A stretch of 64,000 bases of DNA from Girardinichthys multiradiatus (Eukaryota > Chordata > Actinopteri > Cyprinodontiformes > Goodeidae), in contig NC_061797.1 of assembly GCF_021462225.1 (NCBI RefSeq), forward strand, positions 36,234,147 to 36,298,146, read 5' to 3'. Under the pieces are notes generated by a model that ran no database searches, was not told the origin of the DNA, and worked only from the letters and a program-made list of their open reading frames with translations. Below are positions 1 to 10,447 of the stretch, piece after piece (positions within the stretch are counted from its first letter, which is position 1; every line of letters begins with the position of its first letter). The translations under genes and the position numbers were made by a program.

Positions 1-454
1 AGGAGAGGATCGTGGGCTCATGTATAACCATAGGTTTGACAATCATGCAAGGGTGAGCACTTACGGTAGTCTTGAAAGATGAGACATTTCCAGATCCAAC
101 CAGAATCTGAATGTTAGTTTTCGCCATAGATGGTGGCAGTTTTTTCTTCCTGTCTCTGTTTAAAGTGCCCTTATCTGACACATTTTCTGACAGAACCAGG
201 TCTCCTTCCAGACTCCCTCTTCTTGAGCTTTTCCCACTCCCACAACTATCCAGAACCTCAACCCCAAAGCCTTGGATGGTTTCAGAATCAGCTAGAGCCT
301 CTCCTTGCTGACTCTGAGACTGGCTAAAGCTGTGCAGAGACTGATCTGCTTCACTACACATGCTGAGATCGCTCATCCAGGAGGACATGGGTGAACCAGG
401 GTTTGACATTCCTATGGCTAAAGTTTCGCCAGTCCGCAACTTGGCCATTGCCAC
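1..454 (-). CDS. kif26b: kif26b tail exon, start of C-terminal region, runs off window edge
   Basis: Open minus-strand frame for the whole 454 bases, starting right after a good acceptor (pyrimidine-rich tract then gttgcag) at 455-456. It encodes a Ser-rich, disordered stretch with SSWMSDLSMCSEADQSLHSF, matching the SSWLSEMSAGSEGEQSCHSF-type block of the KIF26B tail, and later HPCMIVKPM, resembling another conserved tail block. The first codon is complete (phase 0), so it joins in frame to the exon ending near 3439. The frame is still open at position 1, so the exon continues outside the window. No catalytic role is expected; this tail serves regulation and protein contacts. Confidence 0.85.
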   Translation of the reverse strand, partial: MAMAKLRTGETLAIGMSNPGSPMSSWMSDLSMCSEADQSLHSFSQSQSQQGEALADSETIQGFGVEVLDSCGSGKSSRRGSLEGDLVLSENVSDKGTLNRDRKKKLPPSMAKTNIQILVGSGNVSSFKTTVSAHPCMIVKPMVIHEPTILS

Positions 455-524
455 CTGCAACAGTGAGCAGCACAGTCAGGCATCCAGAAATCCAACAGAC
501 AATGATATTTGCTTTAGTTAACTA

Positions 525-3367
525 CAGTGCCTTTCAAAAGTATTTACAGCTCGTTGAACTTTTTACAATAAAACCACAAACAACTTTTTTATTGGGATTT
601 TATGATATATACTCGCATAAAGTAATTCTGAAGGGGGAAGAATTTATATTTGGTTACTTTTTGTAACAAGTGTGGCATGCGTTTGTATTCAGTCCTCCTG
701 AAAAAACTATTTGTGGAACTACCATTCGCTCCAGTTACAGCTTCAGGTTTTAACTTTTAATTCTTTTTATCTTTTTCAGGCTGTATCTTTAGGGTCACTG
801 ACCTGCTGTTCCAGTGTCAGTTGGGGTGAAATTTTATGCCAGAACAGCTGTTAAAATAAAAACGCAACAAGCCATATAAAGGAAGAACCCAAGTTCAAGT
901 TGATGTTGAAGACATCTTCAGCTCTCAGGGTTTTTGCTGCCTCTACCAGGTTTTCTACCAGTATTGCCCTGTATTGAGCACCATCCATCCTTCCATTCAA
1001 TTCTGAAATAACCCCCAGATCCCTGCATCCCCCACCTTGTTTCACTATATGGGAAAAGGACGTTCAGGGTGATGTGTAGCTTTTATGATTTTTTTGATTG
1101 TTTAGTTCATTTTTGGTTTAATCTGATCAGAGCAATTACATTCTTCCACACCATTTATGTGTCTAGTACATGTCTTTTGGCTGCAAATTGAATGTCATAT
1201 AGTTTTCTTTCAACAATGGTTTTCTCCTTGCCACTGCTCTCTAATAATGTCTGAGTTGTAAAGTGCATGGATAATAGTTGTCAGGCTCACACCTGAAAAG
1301 TGGACCTTTGCAGCTCCTTCAGAGTTGCTATAGGCTTCTTGGCTGCTTTTTTGATTAATCTTCCCTTTCCCTGCTTGTCAGTTTAGGTAGATAGTGGTGA
1401 CATAGACTTCCATGTATGAAAAGCAGCAGTTCACACCTCAGCCCAACTCCTCCACATCCCATTCAGACACAAATTCTTGCCATACACCAAACACCCTCCT
1501 ACCTTCAGAACCCTTGCCTGCACTAAGGATCTCAGAGGCAGATTTACATAGGCTCTTTCAGTGCCTGAAAACAAGGAAGGCCTCAGGACCTGATAATGTC
1601 TCCCCATCATGCTTGAGAGCCTGCGCTGACCAACTGGCATCCATCTTCACTGAGATCTTCATTAAGTCACTGGAGCTGTGTGAGGTTCCCTCCTGCTTCA
1701 AGCGCTCCACCATAACCCAGTACCCAAGAAACCCACCATTCCAGGATTAAATGACTACAGGCCTGTCGCCCTGATGTCTGTAGTCATGAAAACATTTGAG
1801 CGACTGGTGTTGAAGCACCTGAAGGACATCACAAGCCCCCTGCTAACAAGTCAGCAGATGATGAAATCAACTTGGGACTACACTTCATCCTACAACACCT
1901 CGACCACCCAGGGAGGGATGTACGCCAGGTTCCTGTATGTGGACTTTAGCTCGGCTTTCAACTCTATCAACTCAGACATTCTCCACCAGAAGCTCATCCA
2001 GCTCAAAGTCCCGGCCTCCACCTGCCAGTGGATCACCAGCTTCCTGAAGGACCGGCAACAGCAGGCTGCGGAGCATCTTCTCCCGCACAAGAACCATCAG
2101 AAAATGACTGCACCTCAGCAGACCTGTCTGTGAAACTCCTGAAGTTTGCAGATGACACCACTGTAATTGGACTGATCCAAGACAGTGATGAGTCTGCATA
2201 CAGACAGGTGGTGGATGGGCTGGTATGCTGGTGTGGTCAGAACCACCTGGAACTTTAACCACTCTAGACTGTGGAGATGATGGTGTACCCTCAGAGAACC
2301 CCACCCCTGCACACCATCCTCACCATCCTCAACAACACTGTGTCTGCTGTGGACCACTTCCGGTTCCTAGGAACCACCATTTCCCCAAACCTGAGATGGT
2401 CCTCACACATAGACAAAGTTCAGAAGAAGGCCCAGCAGAGACTGTACTTCCTGAGGCAACTCCAGATGTACAATCTTCCACAGAAGCTGCTGGTCATCTT
2501 CTACGCTGTCATAATTTGGTCTGTCCTGTCTTCATCCATCTCAGTGTGGTTTGACTCATCCACAAAACAGGACAGGTCCAAACTGCAATGAACAATCAAG
2601 TCTGCATAGAGAATCGTCAGGGCTGACCTTCCCTCCATCTGGGACTTATACAGGTCTAGGGTCAGGAAAAGGGCAGCTAAAATCTCTGCAGACCCCACAC
2701 ACCCTGCACACAAACTGTTTAGGGTTTTACCTTCAGGTGGCGGTACAGAGCGCTGTCTGCTAAAACCAGCTGCCACAGAGACAGTTTCTTCCTCCAGGCT
2801 GTTTCTCTAATGAACACTTGACATTCAGCATTCCAGAACAATACCTATACTTGGACTGATCTCACTTTATATTCCATTGTAAAGTCAATTGTGTATATGT
2901 ACGTTAAAAAAATATATTCTTTATTTTTGAGAGAAAAGTGTATCGGAGTCAAATTCCATGATTCCCTATACAAATTTGGTAATAAAGCTGATTCTTATTC
3001 TTTTGTTCAGATGATGGAGTGAAAACGCCCTGTGAGATGTTCAAAGTATGGGATATTGTTCCAAAACATAACCCTGCCTCAATTCTCTACAGATGACTTC
3101 TAAAGACAAAGGGCTAAACTGGATTTATAGAGGGGTGTCAGAATAAAGGGGGCTGAATACAAATGCAAGGCATGCTATACAGATTTGTATTTATTAGTAA
3201 AAAATATTAAATGTCATGCATCTATTTTCTTCTACTGCACAATTATCCACCATTTTGTTTAGTCTATAACATAAAATCCAAATTCCATACACTGAAGGTT
3301 TTTTTTGTAATGTGATCAAATGTGGAAAAGTTGAAGGTGAATATCTGAATATTTTTGCAAGGCACTG
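525..3367 (-). mobile_element. Degenerate Tc1-like DNA transposon (host of a Rex1 insertion)
   Basis: Bounded by TA dinucleotides (523-524 and 3368-3369) and inverted repeats: left CAGTGCCTTTCAAAAGTAT, right (reverse complement) CAGTGCCTTGCAAAAATAT. The long arm sequence (fixed phrases such as the ggggctgaatacaaatgca region near 3150) is that of a very common fish Tc1-like family. Transposase remains are read on the minus strand around 850-1330, with a GGG..........Y..IL..NL trace, but stops and indels break every part. Without the Rex1 the element would be about 1.2 kb. Confidence 0.85.
1400..3005 (+). mobile_element. Rex1 non-LTR retrotransposon, 5'-truncated and decayed
   Basis: Reverse transcriptase fragments in shifting frames: LKTRKASGPDNVSPSCLRAC at 1560-1625, DYRPVALMSVVMKTFERLVLKHLKDI at 1750-1830 (a typical Rex1 stretch), a DFSSAFNSI palm motif near 1945 and [12 protein letters not shown] (catalytic FADD) near 2140. 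Part of the palm between them is deleted. Downstream come FRFLGTTISPNLRWSSHID and LYFLRQLQ. The 3' end carries the Rex1 signature taataaagctgattcttattc ending near 3005. It lacks the endonuclease, so it was dead on arrival. Confidence 0.85.
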
Positions 3368-3438
3368 TAAGTCTTCTTTAGGCACACACCCAAACAAAAA
3401 GGTCAAACTGCTCCACCAACCTCTGCCATTGCAACCAC

Positions 3439-3731
3439 CTCCTTAACCCCTGTGTTTGCTGCGAGACCTGAAGACAAGTGATAATTTTCCATGGCTCCAT
3501 CTACAGCAGCATCACTTCTAATGCAGATAGGCTGAGACTCTAAAGCGAGAGCAGCTTCAGAGCCACAGTCGCTGTTAAAGCTGATGATGCTCACTGGACG
3601 ACCGACCAAGCTCTGGTCTTCAACAAGATCTGTAACAACAATGTCCTCATCATCTCTGCAGGCCATGGCGTACACCACTTCATCTTCCCCAGGCAGGAGA
3701 GGCCCTCTTCCTCCAACAGATACTGCTGCTG
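3439..3731 (-). CDS. kif26b: kif26b tail exon with the SIISFNSDC block
   Basis: Encodes GRGPLLPGEDEVVYAMA, then LVGRPVSIISFNSDCGSE, a block conserved in the KIF26B tail. The acceptor is a run of four CAGs (3723-3734), so the exact start may shift by whole codons; phase is 2, matching the upstream exon. The end is uncertain: an in-frame TGA at 3403-3405 means the exon must splice before it. In-frame donors are GAG|gtggtt (end 3439, best match), GAG|gttggt (3421) and GCA|gtttga (3409). All leave phase 0, as the next exon needs. Confidence 0.78.
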
Positions 3732-3843
3732 CTGAGGATTGAAAGAAAGAAAAAATCTATTATTATTTTTACATTGTTAATGACTACAAGTATATTCTTC
3801 AGTCACTGTTTTTTAATGTTTATGTCTTTCTTATTTGCATCAC

Positions 3844-4023
3844 CATCTTTGTGCATGTCCAAAGGTATTGGTGGGACGTCATCATCACAGAGTGTCTCGG
3901 CTGAGCCCAGGCTGGCAGAGAGGGAAGCAGTTGGCTCTCGGACTTGTGGGCTCATGCCTGCAGGAGACGTCCTGGACAGCAGGGACTCTGTGGAGGAGCG
4001 GCCACTGTCTGCCGCCAAACTGT
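3844..4023 (-). CDS. kif26b: kif26b tail exon with GMSPQV motif
   Basis: Acceptor ctgtag at 4024-4025, donor gtgatg at 3842-3843, 180 bp. The frame needed by the neighbours gives DSGRSSTESLLSRTSPAG followed by MSPQV, matching the GVASRESLL...GMSPQV segment of the KIF26B tail. A more obvious acceptor four bases downstream (gacag) would put it out of frame. The sequence is acidic and Ser-rich, without a fold I recognise. Confidence 0.85.
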
Positions 4024-4364
4024 CTACAGAGTCACAGAAACACAGTTGGCATTGGAATGCAATCTGTTTTGCAAGTTCATATAAGGTTTTGGGAAATTAG
4101 CTTCAAGGTACCTGTATCTGTTATAAACTACCATTTATATTTAGTGTGATTTTAGCTCATATAAAAAGACAATTTGTGGAAAATATCTTGGATGTGTGTC
4201 AGCCGACCTACTAGAGGACCTTTTATTCATACTCATTAAAATTAAAATGCAGCAGCTTTGCCATCCCGTGATATATTATCATCTGTTAAGGACGACAGGT
4301 TAACATTTTCAAAATGTAAAAAAAATCATTAAAAAATGTTTATCATTTTAGAAAAATTAATTAC

Positions 4365-4492
4365 TGTCGGAGGTCAAAGCATCAGTAGCCTGGCCATCCT
4401 GAGCCAGGGTGTGTGAGGACAATGGGGGTGTTGCCGGCGTCACACCCTTCTGCGTGTACACCTTACATCGCTGTGATGGGGAAGATGGAGGC
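4365..4492 (-). CDS. kif26b: kif26b tail exon with PPSSPSQRCKVYTQKGV
   Basis: Acceptor cttccag at 4493-4494, donor gtaatt at 4363-4364, 128 bp. It begins by completing an Arg codon and reads PPSSPSQRCKVYTQKGV, a nearly invariant KIF26B tail block, followed by a Pro/Thr-rich stretch. It lies 116 bp downstream of the preceding exon, so this part of the gene is compact. Confidence 0.9.
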
Positions 4493-4608
4493 CTGGAAGG
4501 AGAAACAATGAAGAAAATAATATTTTAATATATTAGAAATAGCTGTTAAAGCGCAGGAATGGATTCATGTGAATATATTAAAATTATTGTTTCACTTTAA
4601 TGCTCCAC

Positions 4609-4710
4609 CTGTAGTCTGAAGTTTTTGTCAGACTTGCAATGCCCAAGCGGGGTGATCCAAGAGGACGGCCCTTCCCCTCAATATGACCGACGACATTTAG
4701 ATTCTCACGG
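4609..4710 (-). CDS. kif26b: kif26b tail exon with GSPRLGIASLTKTSDY
   Basis: Acceptor ctcttgcag at 4711-4712, donor gtggag at 4607-4608, 102 bp. It encodes SRENLNVVGHIEGKG then RPLGSPRLGIASLTKTSDY, the conserved Gly/Pro/Ser block of KIF26B. The phase is 1 on entry and 2 on exit, matching both neighbours. Confidence 0.9.
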
Positions 4711-4811
4711 CTGCAAGAGGAGACAGTTGACGTCAAATATTCCCCCAAAGAACAACAGCAACATCTAAATGGCCAAGTTGAGCTGACATACAGAATGCCA
4801 GCAGTTCTCAC

Positions 4812-5025
4812 CTGTCATGTAACTCAGAGTTTGTTGCCTTGTGTAAGGGGTTGGAGATGATGCTGCTGCTGTTTCCAGTTATGTTCCTGGAGCTGGTAAC
4901 CATGGGGCATCCAGTGACCTGAGCTAAACTGTGGATCATTGTCTGGGCCAACTCTGCCTCCTCCACCACCTCCTTGATCTCCTGAAGCTGCTGGTCATTG
5001 CTTCTCCTTCTAGAGGTTGCTGCTT
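4812..5025 (-). CDS. kif26b: kif26b tail exon with acidic helical segment
   Basis: Acceptor cctcag at 5026-5027, donor gtgaga at 4810-4811, 214 bp. The frame includes LQEIKEVVEEAELAQTMIHS, likely a short amphipathic helix, then a Ser/Asn-rich linker. It is flanked by two introns of only 101 bp each. Assignment rests on phase continuity and position between two clear KIF26B blocks rather than on a block I recognise in it. Confidence 0.82.
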
Positions 5026-5126
5026 CTGAGGAAAAGGAGAACTATTGTTTTTTAACATGTTGCGGATTTTGATAAAACGCTGGGAGATATTAACTTCAAG
5101 CACAGGCAGTATATTGAGTAAATTAC

Positions 5127-5244
5127 CAGTTTTGGCCTCTTTATCCAGCACATCTGCAGAGCCAGAAGCAGATGAGGAAGGACATGACTCTTGTTTGGCA
5201 CTTAGTTTGCTTGCAGGAACCTCTTCAAAGGGAAATTTTGCCAC
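5127..5244 (-). CDS. kif26b: kif26b tail exon with FPFEEVP motif
   Basis: Acceptor caatag at 5245-5246, donor gtaatt at 5125-5126, 118 bp. It reads VAKFPFEEVPASKL, matching the FPFEELPAQ segment that follows the CIDGSEE block in KIF26B, then a Ser-rich acidic stretch. It enters in phase 0 and leaves one base for the next codon. Confidence 0.88.
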
Positions 5245-5653
5245 CTATTGAAAAGGATAGAGTAACTGCTTCAGTAGATCAACCTGCCTTTTTTTCCACA
5301 TGATATTAGCAGTGATGGTAACTGCTGACAATATTTTAAATATCTTGTTTTGCTTTTATTTACTATTTTAGTTATTTTTCAAAATTGTTGAGCTTTATTA
5401 TTTAGCAAAACTATGTGGTAAATGCAGCTTTCAATATAAAAAAAACAAGGAACTGAGAGGAAAAGAAAATAACCACCATATTAACAATGTAGCAAATGTT
5501 ACAGACAGAAAATCTTCAATAATTTAAACCAAATATATTCTGATATGATCGATGTTCAGTTTGGTAACAACAACCCACTCTTGGTGATTGTTGAATGCGT
5601 TTTTCACCTTTTTATAATCCTATCAAAGGTTATGATAATTAAGCATCTGTCAC

Positions 5654-5818
5654 CTCCTCACTGCCATCAATGCAGTCCAGTCTCTCCTGCAGCTCAGCAA
5701 AGGTGTTGCATTTGAGACATTCAGCTCCTTCCTCTGGGACAGGGGCCAACGGTTGACCAACCAGTAACTGCGAGGGGTGCTGTTGGGCTGAGCCACTGGA
5801 CTGTTCGTCTATCGTAGA
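5654..5818 (-). CDS. kif26b: kif26b exon with [19 protein letters not shown]
   Basis: Acceptor ttttcag at 5819-5820, donor gtgaca at 5652-5653, exactly 55 codons. The second half carries [19 protein letters not shown], the most invariant post-motor block of the KIF26 family. The paired Cys (CLKC) may be structural, but I know of no assigned function. The first half is a fish-variable Gln/Pro-rich linker. Confidence 0.95.
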
Positions 5819-6005
5819 CTGAAAATATAGGAGAAGAAATCATTGAGATATAAATCACCTAATGCTGCTTTGAATGAAATATCAGATCAGTTTCTGATGC
5901 CAACTCCAAAATGTTGACTTTGTTGTCCTTAAGGCACTTTGTAACTAATATGTTGGCTTAGGGACATTGTCTATTTAAAAGACCATATTTGGGCTCAAGC
6001 TTTAA

Positions 6006-6858
6006 AGGGGAAAATTGCAAAATCCACTTTTTTAGCCCTCAAATACATTTTATTTTGTACTTGCAGCCTGTAGGAGTGCAGAAAAGTTGAATTTAGTCTC
6101 TCCAGAATGAATTTAGTCTCTCCATAAATATCTTTATATTCTATTTGGGTCATATTTTTCAGGCTGTTCCGTTTTTTCTATTCTCTCTTGCATTTTTTGA
6201 ACTGTTACGTCACAGTATTTGCTGCAGAAGAGCTAAACTAAGTCATGCATTTCCGGCTGACCAATTCGCGAACCTGTCATTTTTATTTCTTGCTGCGATT
6301 TTGCATTCCAAGCTCCAGTATGTCATCCCTGAAAGTGGATGTTTTTAAATGTTCGGTTGTTGGGTGTATTAACCCACACAATTCATTACATCGTCCCCCA
6401 GCATCAGGTCCTCTTCAAAGGGCCAGGTTAAATTTTATTTTTCATGGAAATGTCCCCCCTTCAAGGACAAGTGCCTTCAGCAAACTCTGCCAGTATCCAG
6501 AAGGATTTGCCGAAATATTTCATCTCATTAACCAGTCAGTTCCTTCGGTCTATGGGAACGACGGATGCAGAGCGGTAAGCTGCAAATAAAGCTGAAATGA
6601 CAACAAACTTTATTTTAGACATCTTATTGTGTGTATGACATCCTGACCATTGTTTTGATAGCAGTAGCATCGTGCCTTCTGCTTATGTTAGCGCTGTGTG
6701 CTGCTCTTAGCTCCTTGAGGACATAACCGTACTGCGCGTTTTGAATAGTATTATTACATAAATAGTTTTGCATTGTTTTTGCCATGGGGTGGGCTGGGTG
6801 GGAAGTGCCTCAATAGCATTTAAAGAGACCGCAACAAAAGGAGCATGACATGTCCCCT
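6006..6858 (+). mobile_element. TTAA-flanked DNA element with a THAP-like zinc-finger remnant
   Basis: Flanked by TTAA at 6002-6005 and 6859-6862, with short inverted repeats AGGGGAAAAT / AGGGGACATG. The target site is verified by the surrounding Tc1, which reads straight through once this block is removed. On the plus strand, 6340-6580 encodes CSVVGCINPHNSLHRPP, then FIFHGNVPPS and FAEIFHLINQSVPSVYG; this C..VVGC spacing resembles fish THAP-domain transposase exons. TTAA targets and THAP domains suggest Kolobok, but piggyBac-type TTAA use cannot be excluded. It is only 853 bp, so non-autonomous. Confidence 0.65.
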
Positions 6859-7862
6859 TTAACGTCCTTGAAGATGTCTTGAGATGTTGCTTCAATATTT
6901 CTACATGATTTTCTTTCCTTATGTTTTGTGAAATGTACCAGTCATTCCTTTAGCAAAACACCCACACAGCATGATTCTGCTACCTCTGTACTTCACAGCT
7001 GCGATGATGTTCTAGGGCTTGAAGGCTTTCCGATTGTTCCTCCAAATGTACTTGAATTTTAGTTTCATCAGACCACAGGACATATATTTAAAAATTAAAG
7101 CCTTTTTCACAAAGTGCATTGATAAACTGGAACCTGGCGTTTGAGGTTGCTTTTGGACCGATGAACTCTTCCTCACTCAGTAGCCTTTTACCTTATGTTG
7201 ATACTGGACTTGTTTTACTGCGGATAAAGACAGTCTTTTAATGGTTTCTGCCAGCCCATAACAGTGTGTTTTACTTTTGCATTGGGGTTTATTTGCAAAT
7301 TTTGCATCAAAATACATTAATCTCAGGGGGACAGAACCTGTCTCTTCCCTAGCGGTGTGATGGCTGGACATTTCTGTCGTGTTTAGAATCAGAATCAGAA
7401 AAGCTTTATTGCCAAGTACGTTTTTGGACATACAAGGAATTTGTTTTGGCGTAGTCGGTGCAATACAGTACAAATTAAACAGTATAAACATATCTACAAT
7501 ATAATATAAATATATGTGCACAGTTTTAAGTGAGTGAGAGTAAATATAGAGCAGTACAAGATGCAAGAGCGGTACAACAGTGCAGGTGATCATTGTGCAA
7601 GTAATGCAGTGCAGTCAATGCTGAGCGTTAATGTAACAGCATAGAGTTACAGGTTACAGGTGTCCTGTCAGCAAAAAAAGGGGGGGTGTGGGGGAAAGGG
7701 AGAGTGTCAGGGTGGTTTCCGGGCTTTGTTAACCAGGCTGGTGGCAGATGGGAAAAAACTGTTCTTGTGGCGTGAGGTTTTGGTCCGGATGGACCGCAGC
7801 CTCCTGCCAGAGGGGAGAGTCTCAAAGAGTCTGTGACCGGGGTGGGAGGGATCAGCCAGAAT

Positions 7863-8944
7863 CTACCCTGCCCGCTTCAGGGTCCTGGAGGTGTACAGTT
7901 CCTGGAGCGACAGTAGACTGCAGCCAATCACCTTCTCAGCAGACCGAATGACACGCTGCAGCCTGCCCTTATCCTTGGCTGTAGCAGCGGCGTACCAGAT
8001 GGTGATGGAGGAGGTGAGGATGGACTCAATGATGGCTGTGTAGAAGTGCACCATCATAGTCTTTGGCAGGTTGAATTTCTTCAGCTGCCGCAGGAAGAAC
8101 ATCCTCTGCTGGGCTTTCTTGATGAGGGAGCTGATGTTTGGCTCCCATTTGAGATCCTGGGAGATGATGGTTCCCAGGAAGCGGAAAGATTCCACAGTGT
8201 CAATTGTGGAGTCACAGAGGGTGATGGGGGCAGGTGGGGCTGGGTTCTGCCTGAAGTCCACAACCATCTCTACTGTCTTTAGAGCGTTGAGCTCAATGTT
8301 GTTCTGGCTGCACCAGTCCAACAGATGGTCCACCTCCCATCTGTACAGCAGACTCGTCACCATCAGAGATGAGTCCGATCAGGGTGGTGTCGTCCGCAAA
8401 CTTCAGAAGCTTGACAGACTGGTGACTGGAGGTGCAGCTGTTGGTGTACAGGGAGAAGAGCAGAGGAGAGAGAACACAGCCTTGGGGGGAACCGGTGCTG
8501 ATGGTCAGGGAGTCAGAGACGTGCTTCCCCAGCCTCACGCGCTGCTTCCTGTCAGACAGGAAGTCAGTGATCCACCTGCAGGTGGAGTCGGGCACACTCA
8601 GCTGGGAGAGCTTCTCCTGTAGCAGAACTGGGACGATGGTGTTGAAGGCAGAGCTGAAATCCACAAACAGGATCCTGGCAGTAGGTTCCTGTGGAGTCCA
8701 GGTGCCGGAGGATGAAGTGAAGGGCTAGGTTGACTGCATCATCTACAGACCTGTTGGCTCTGTAGGCAAACTGCAGGGGGTCCAGGAGGGGGTCGGTGAT
8801 GTCTTTTAGGTGTGAGAGCACAAGGCGCTCAAAGGACTTCATCACCACAGAGGTCAGGGCGACGGGTCTGAAGTCATTAAGCCCTGTGGTCCTTGGCTTC
8901 TTGGGAACAGGGACGATGGTGGAGGACTTGAAGCAGGCTGGCAC
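7863..8944 (-). pseudogene. Rex1 reverse transcriptase, two frameshifts
   Basis: Three overlapping frames together give the RT: 8944-8564 (FRPVALTSVVMKSFERLVLS), 8664-8293 ([15 protein letters not shown] with the first catalytic Asp; [28 protein letters not shown] with the catalytic FADD) and 8363-7863 (FRFLGTIISQDLKWE, the thumb region, to RTLKRAG). Frameshifts fall near 8660 and 8340. All catalytic residues survive, so decay is recent. Below 7863 is the 3' UTR. Confidence 0.85.
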
Positions 8945-9151
8945 ATGACATGTCTCCAGTGAGGTGTTAAAAATGTCTGTGAAGACTGGAGACAGCTGAT
9001 CAGCGCAGTGCTTCAGGCTGGCTGGTGAGACAGAATCCGGACCAGCAGCTTTCCGGGGGTTCTGTCTCCTGAAGAGTTTGTTGACGTCCCTCTCCTGGAT
9101 GGAAAGAGCCGTCCTCGGCGTGGGTAGGGGGCTGGTGGGGGGGGGGGAACT

Positions 9152-10447
9152 TCAGGGTGGGGGTTGGAGGTGCCAAGGCCCCTCTTGATGTTGGGAGGTG
9201 GGGGTGGTGGATTGTGGCTGCAGCTGTTGGGGGGCATCGTGGGGGATGGTTGCAGGACTGTCCCTTTGTCTTTCAAAGCGGCAGTAGAACTCGTTCAGGT
9301 TGTTGGCGTGGCGTCGGTCGTTGATGGAGTGGGAGGCTTTCGGCTTGTAGTTGGTGATTTGCTTGAGCCCTTTCCAGACAGACGCAGAGTCGTTGGCTGA
9401 GAACTGGTTTTGGAGCTTCTCAGAGTACAGTCGTTTGGCCTCTTTCACTGCCTTGCCAAACTTGTACTTAGCCTCTCTGTATATGTCTTTGTCCCCACTC
9501 CTGAAGGCCTCTTCCTTATCCATTCTTAACCTTCTGAGTTTAGCTGTGAACCAGGGTTTGTCGTTGTTGTAACTCACCCTGGTGCATGATGGTACACAGC
9601 TGTCCTCACAGAAGCTGATGTAGGAAGTCACAGCCTCTGTGTACTCGTCCAGACTGTTGGTAGTAGTCCTGAACACATCCCAGTCTGTACAGCCTAAACA
9701 CGCCTGGAGATTCTCCACAGCCTCACTGCTCCACTTCCTTGTCGTCCTCACAACAGGTTTGCAGAGCTTTAGTTTCTGCCTGTATGCAGGAATCAGGTGG
9801 ACCATGATGTGGTCGGATTGGCCAAGTGCAGCACGTGGGACGGCGTGATAAGCGTCTCTAATGGTGGTGTAACAGTGATCCAGAATGTTGTCCTCTCTGG
9901 TCGGACATTTTATAAACTGTCTATATTTGGGGAGTTCGTGGGTCAGATTACCTTTGTTAAAGTCACCAACGACGATTACTAAGGAGTCCGGGTTGGTCCG
10001 CTCCACACTCAGTATCTGGTCGGCGAGCATGCGCTGTGCGACCTGCACGTTAGCTTGCGGCGGGATGTAAACACCGACCAGGATGAACGAAGCGAACTCA
10101 CGGGGGGAACAGAAAGGCTTACAGTTTATGATGAAGGCTTCCAGGTCTGGAGAACAGTGCTGCTGAATCACCGTCACGTCGTTGCACCAACCACTGTTGA
10201 GGTAAAAACAGATTCCTCCACCTTTCGCTTTGCCGGAGAGTTCCGTGTCTCTGTCCGCTCTGTAGAGCTGGAATCCTGCCAGCTGCAGCGCAGAGTCTGG
10301 TATTAATCCACACAGCCACGTCTCCGTGAAGCACAAAACTGCTGACGAATAAAAGTCCCTGTTTTTCCCCAACAGCAGTTGTAGTTCCTCCATTTTGTTG
10401 GGAAGTGAGCGCACGTTAGAGAGAAATATTCCAGGTAAAGGTGTTCA
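9152..10447 (-). pseudogene. Rex1 endonuclease region of the polyprotein
   Basis: Open for about 420 codons from 10414 to 9152. Exonuclease-endonuclease-phosphatase motifs run in order: VLCFTETWL near residue 30, KAKGGGICFYLNSGWC near 65, LVIVVGDFN near 145 (catalytic Asp), and GQSDHIMV near 200 (the Ser-Asp-His motif). The C-terminal third is the Lys-rich linker that precedes reverse transcriptase. Upstream, in phase, an Arg codon has become TGA at 10445-10447, and the N-terminal 80 codons (10497-10733) lie in another frame. It nicks DNA to prime retrotransposition in live Rex1 copies. Confidence 0.85.

Larger units (their letters stand above)
455..3438 (-). other. kif26b intron holding a Tc1 element with nested Rex1
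   Basis: Between the two tail exons. Removing the Tc1 element (525-3367) and one TA duplicate leaves roughly 110-140 bp depending on the donor, the same size class as the neighbouring 101-116 bp introns. The remaining sequence has a gttaact branch-point-like motif and a pyrimidine-rich tract before the acceptor at 455-456. Confidence 0.7.
4024..5653 (-). other. Short kif26b introns of the compact tail region
   Basis: Introns at 4024-4364 (341 bp), 4493-4608 (116), 4711-4811 (101), 5026-5126 (101) and 5245-5653 (409), plus 3732-3843 (112) just outside this span. All have GT-AG ends on the minus strand. I see no repeats or other genes in them. Exons inside this span are listed separately. Confidence 0.85.

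Noticed and set aside
7177..7593. 138-codon minus-strand frame
   Set aside because: It crosses the junction of the Rex1 3' UTR and the Tc1 relic and matches no protein.
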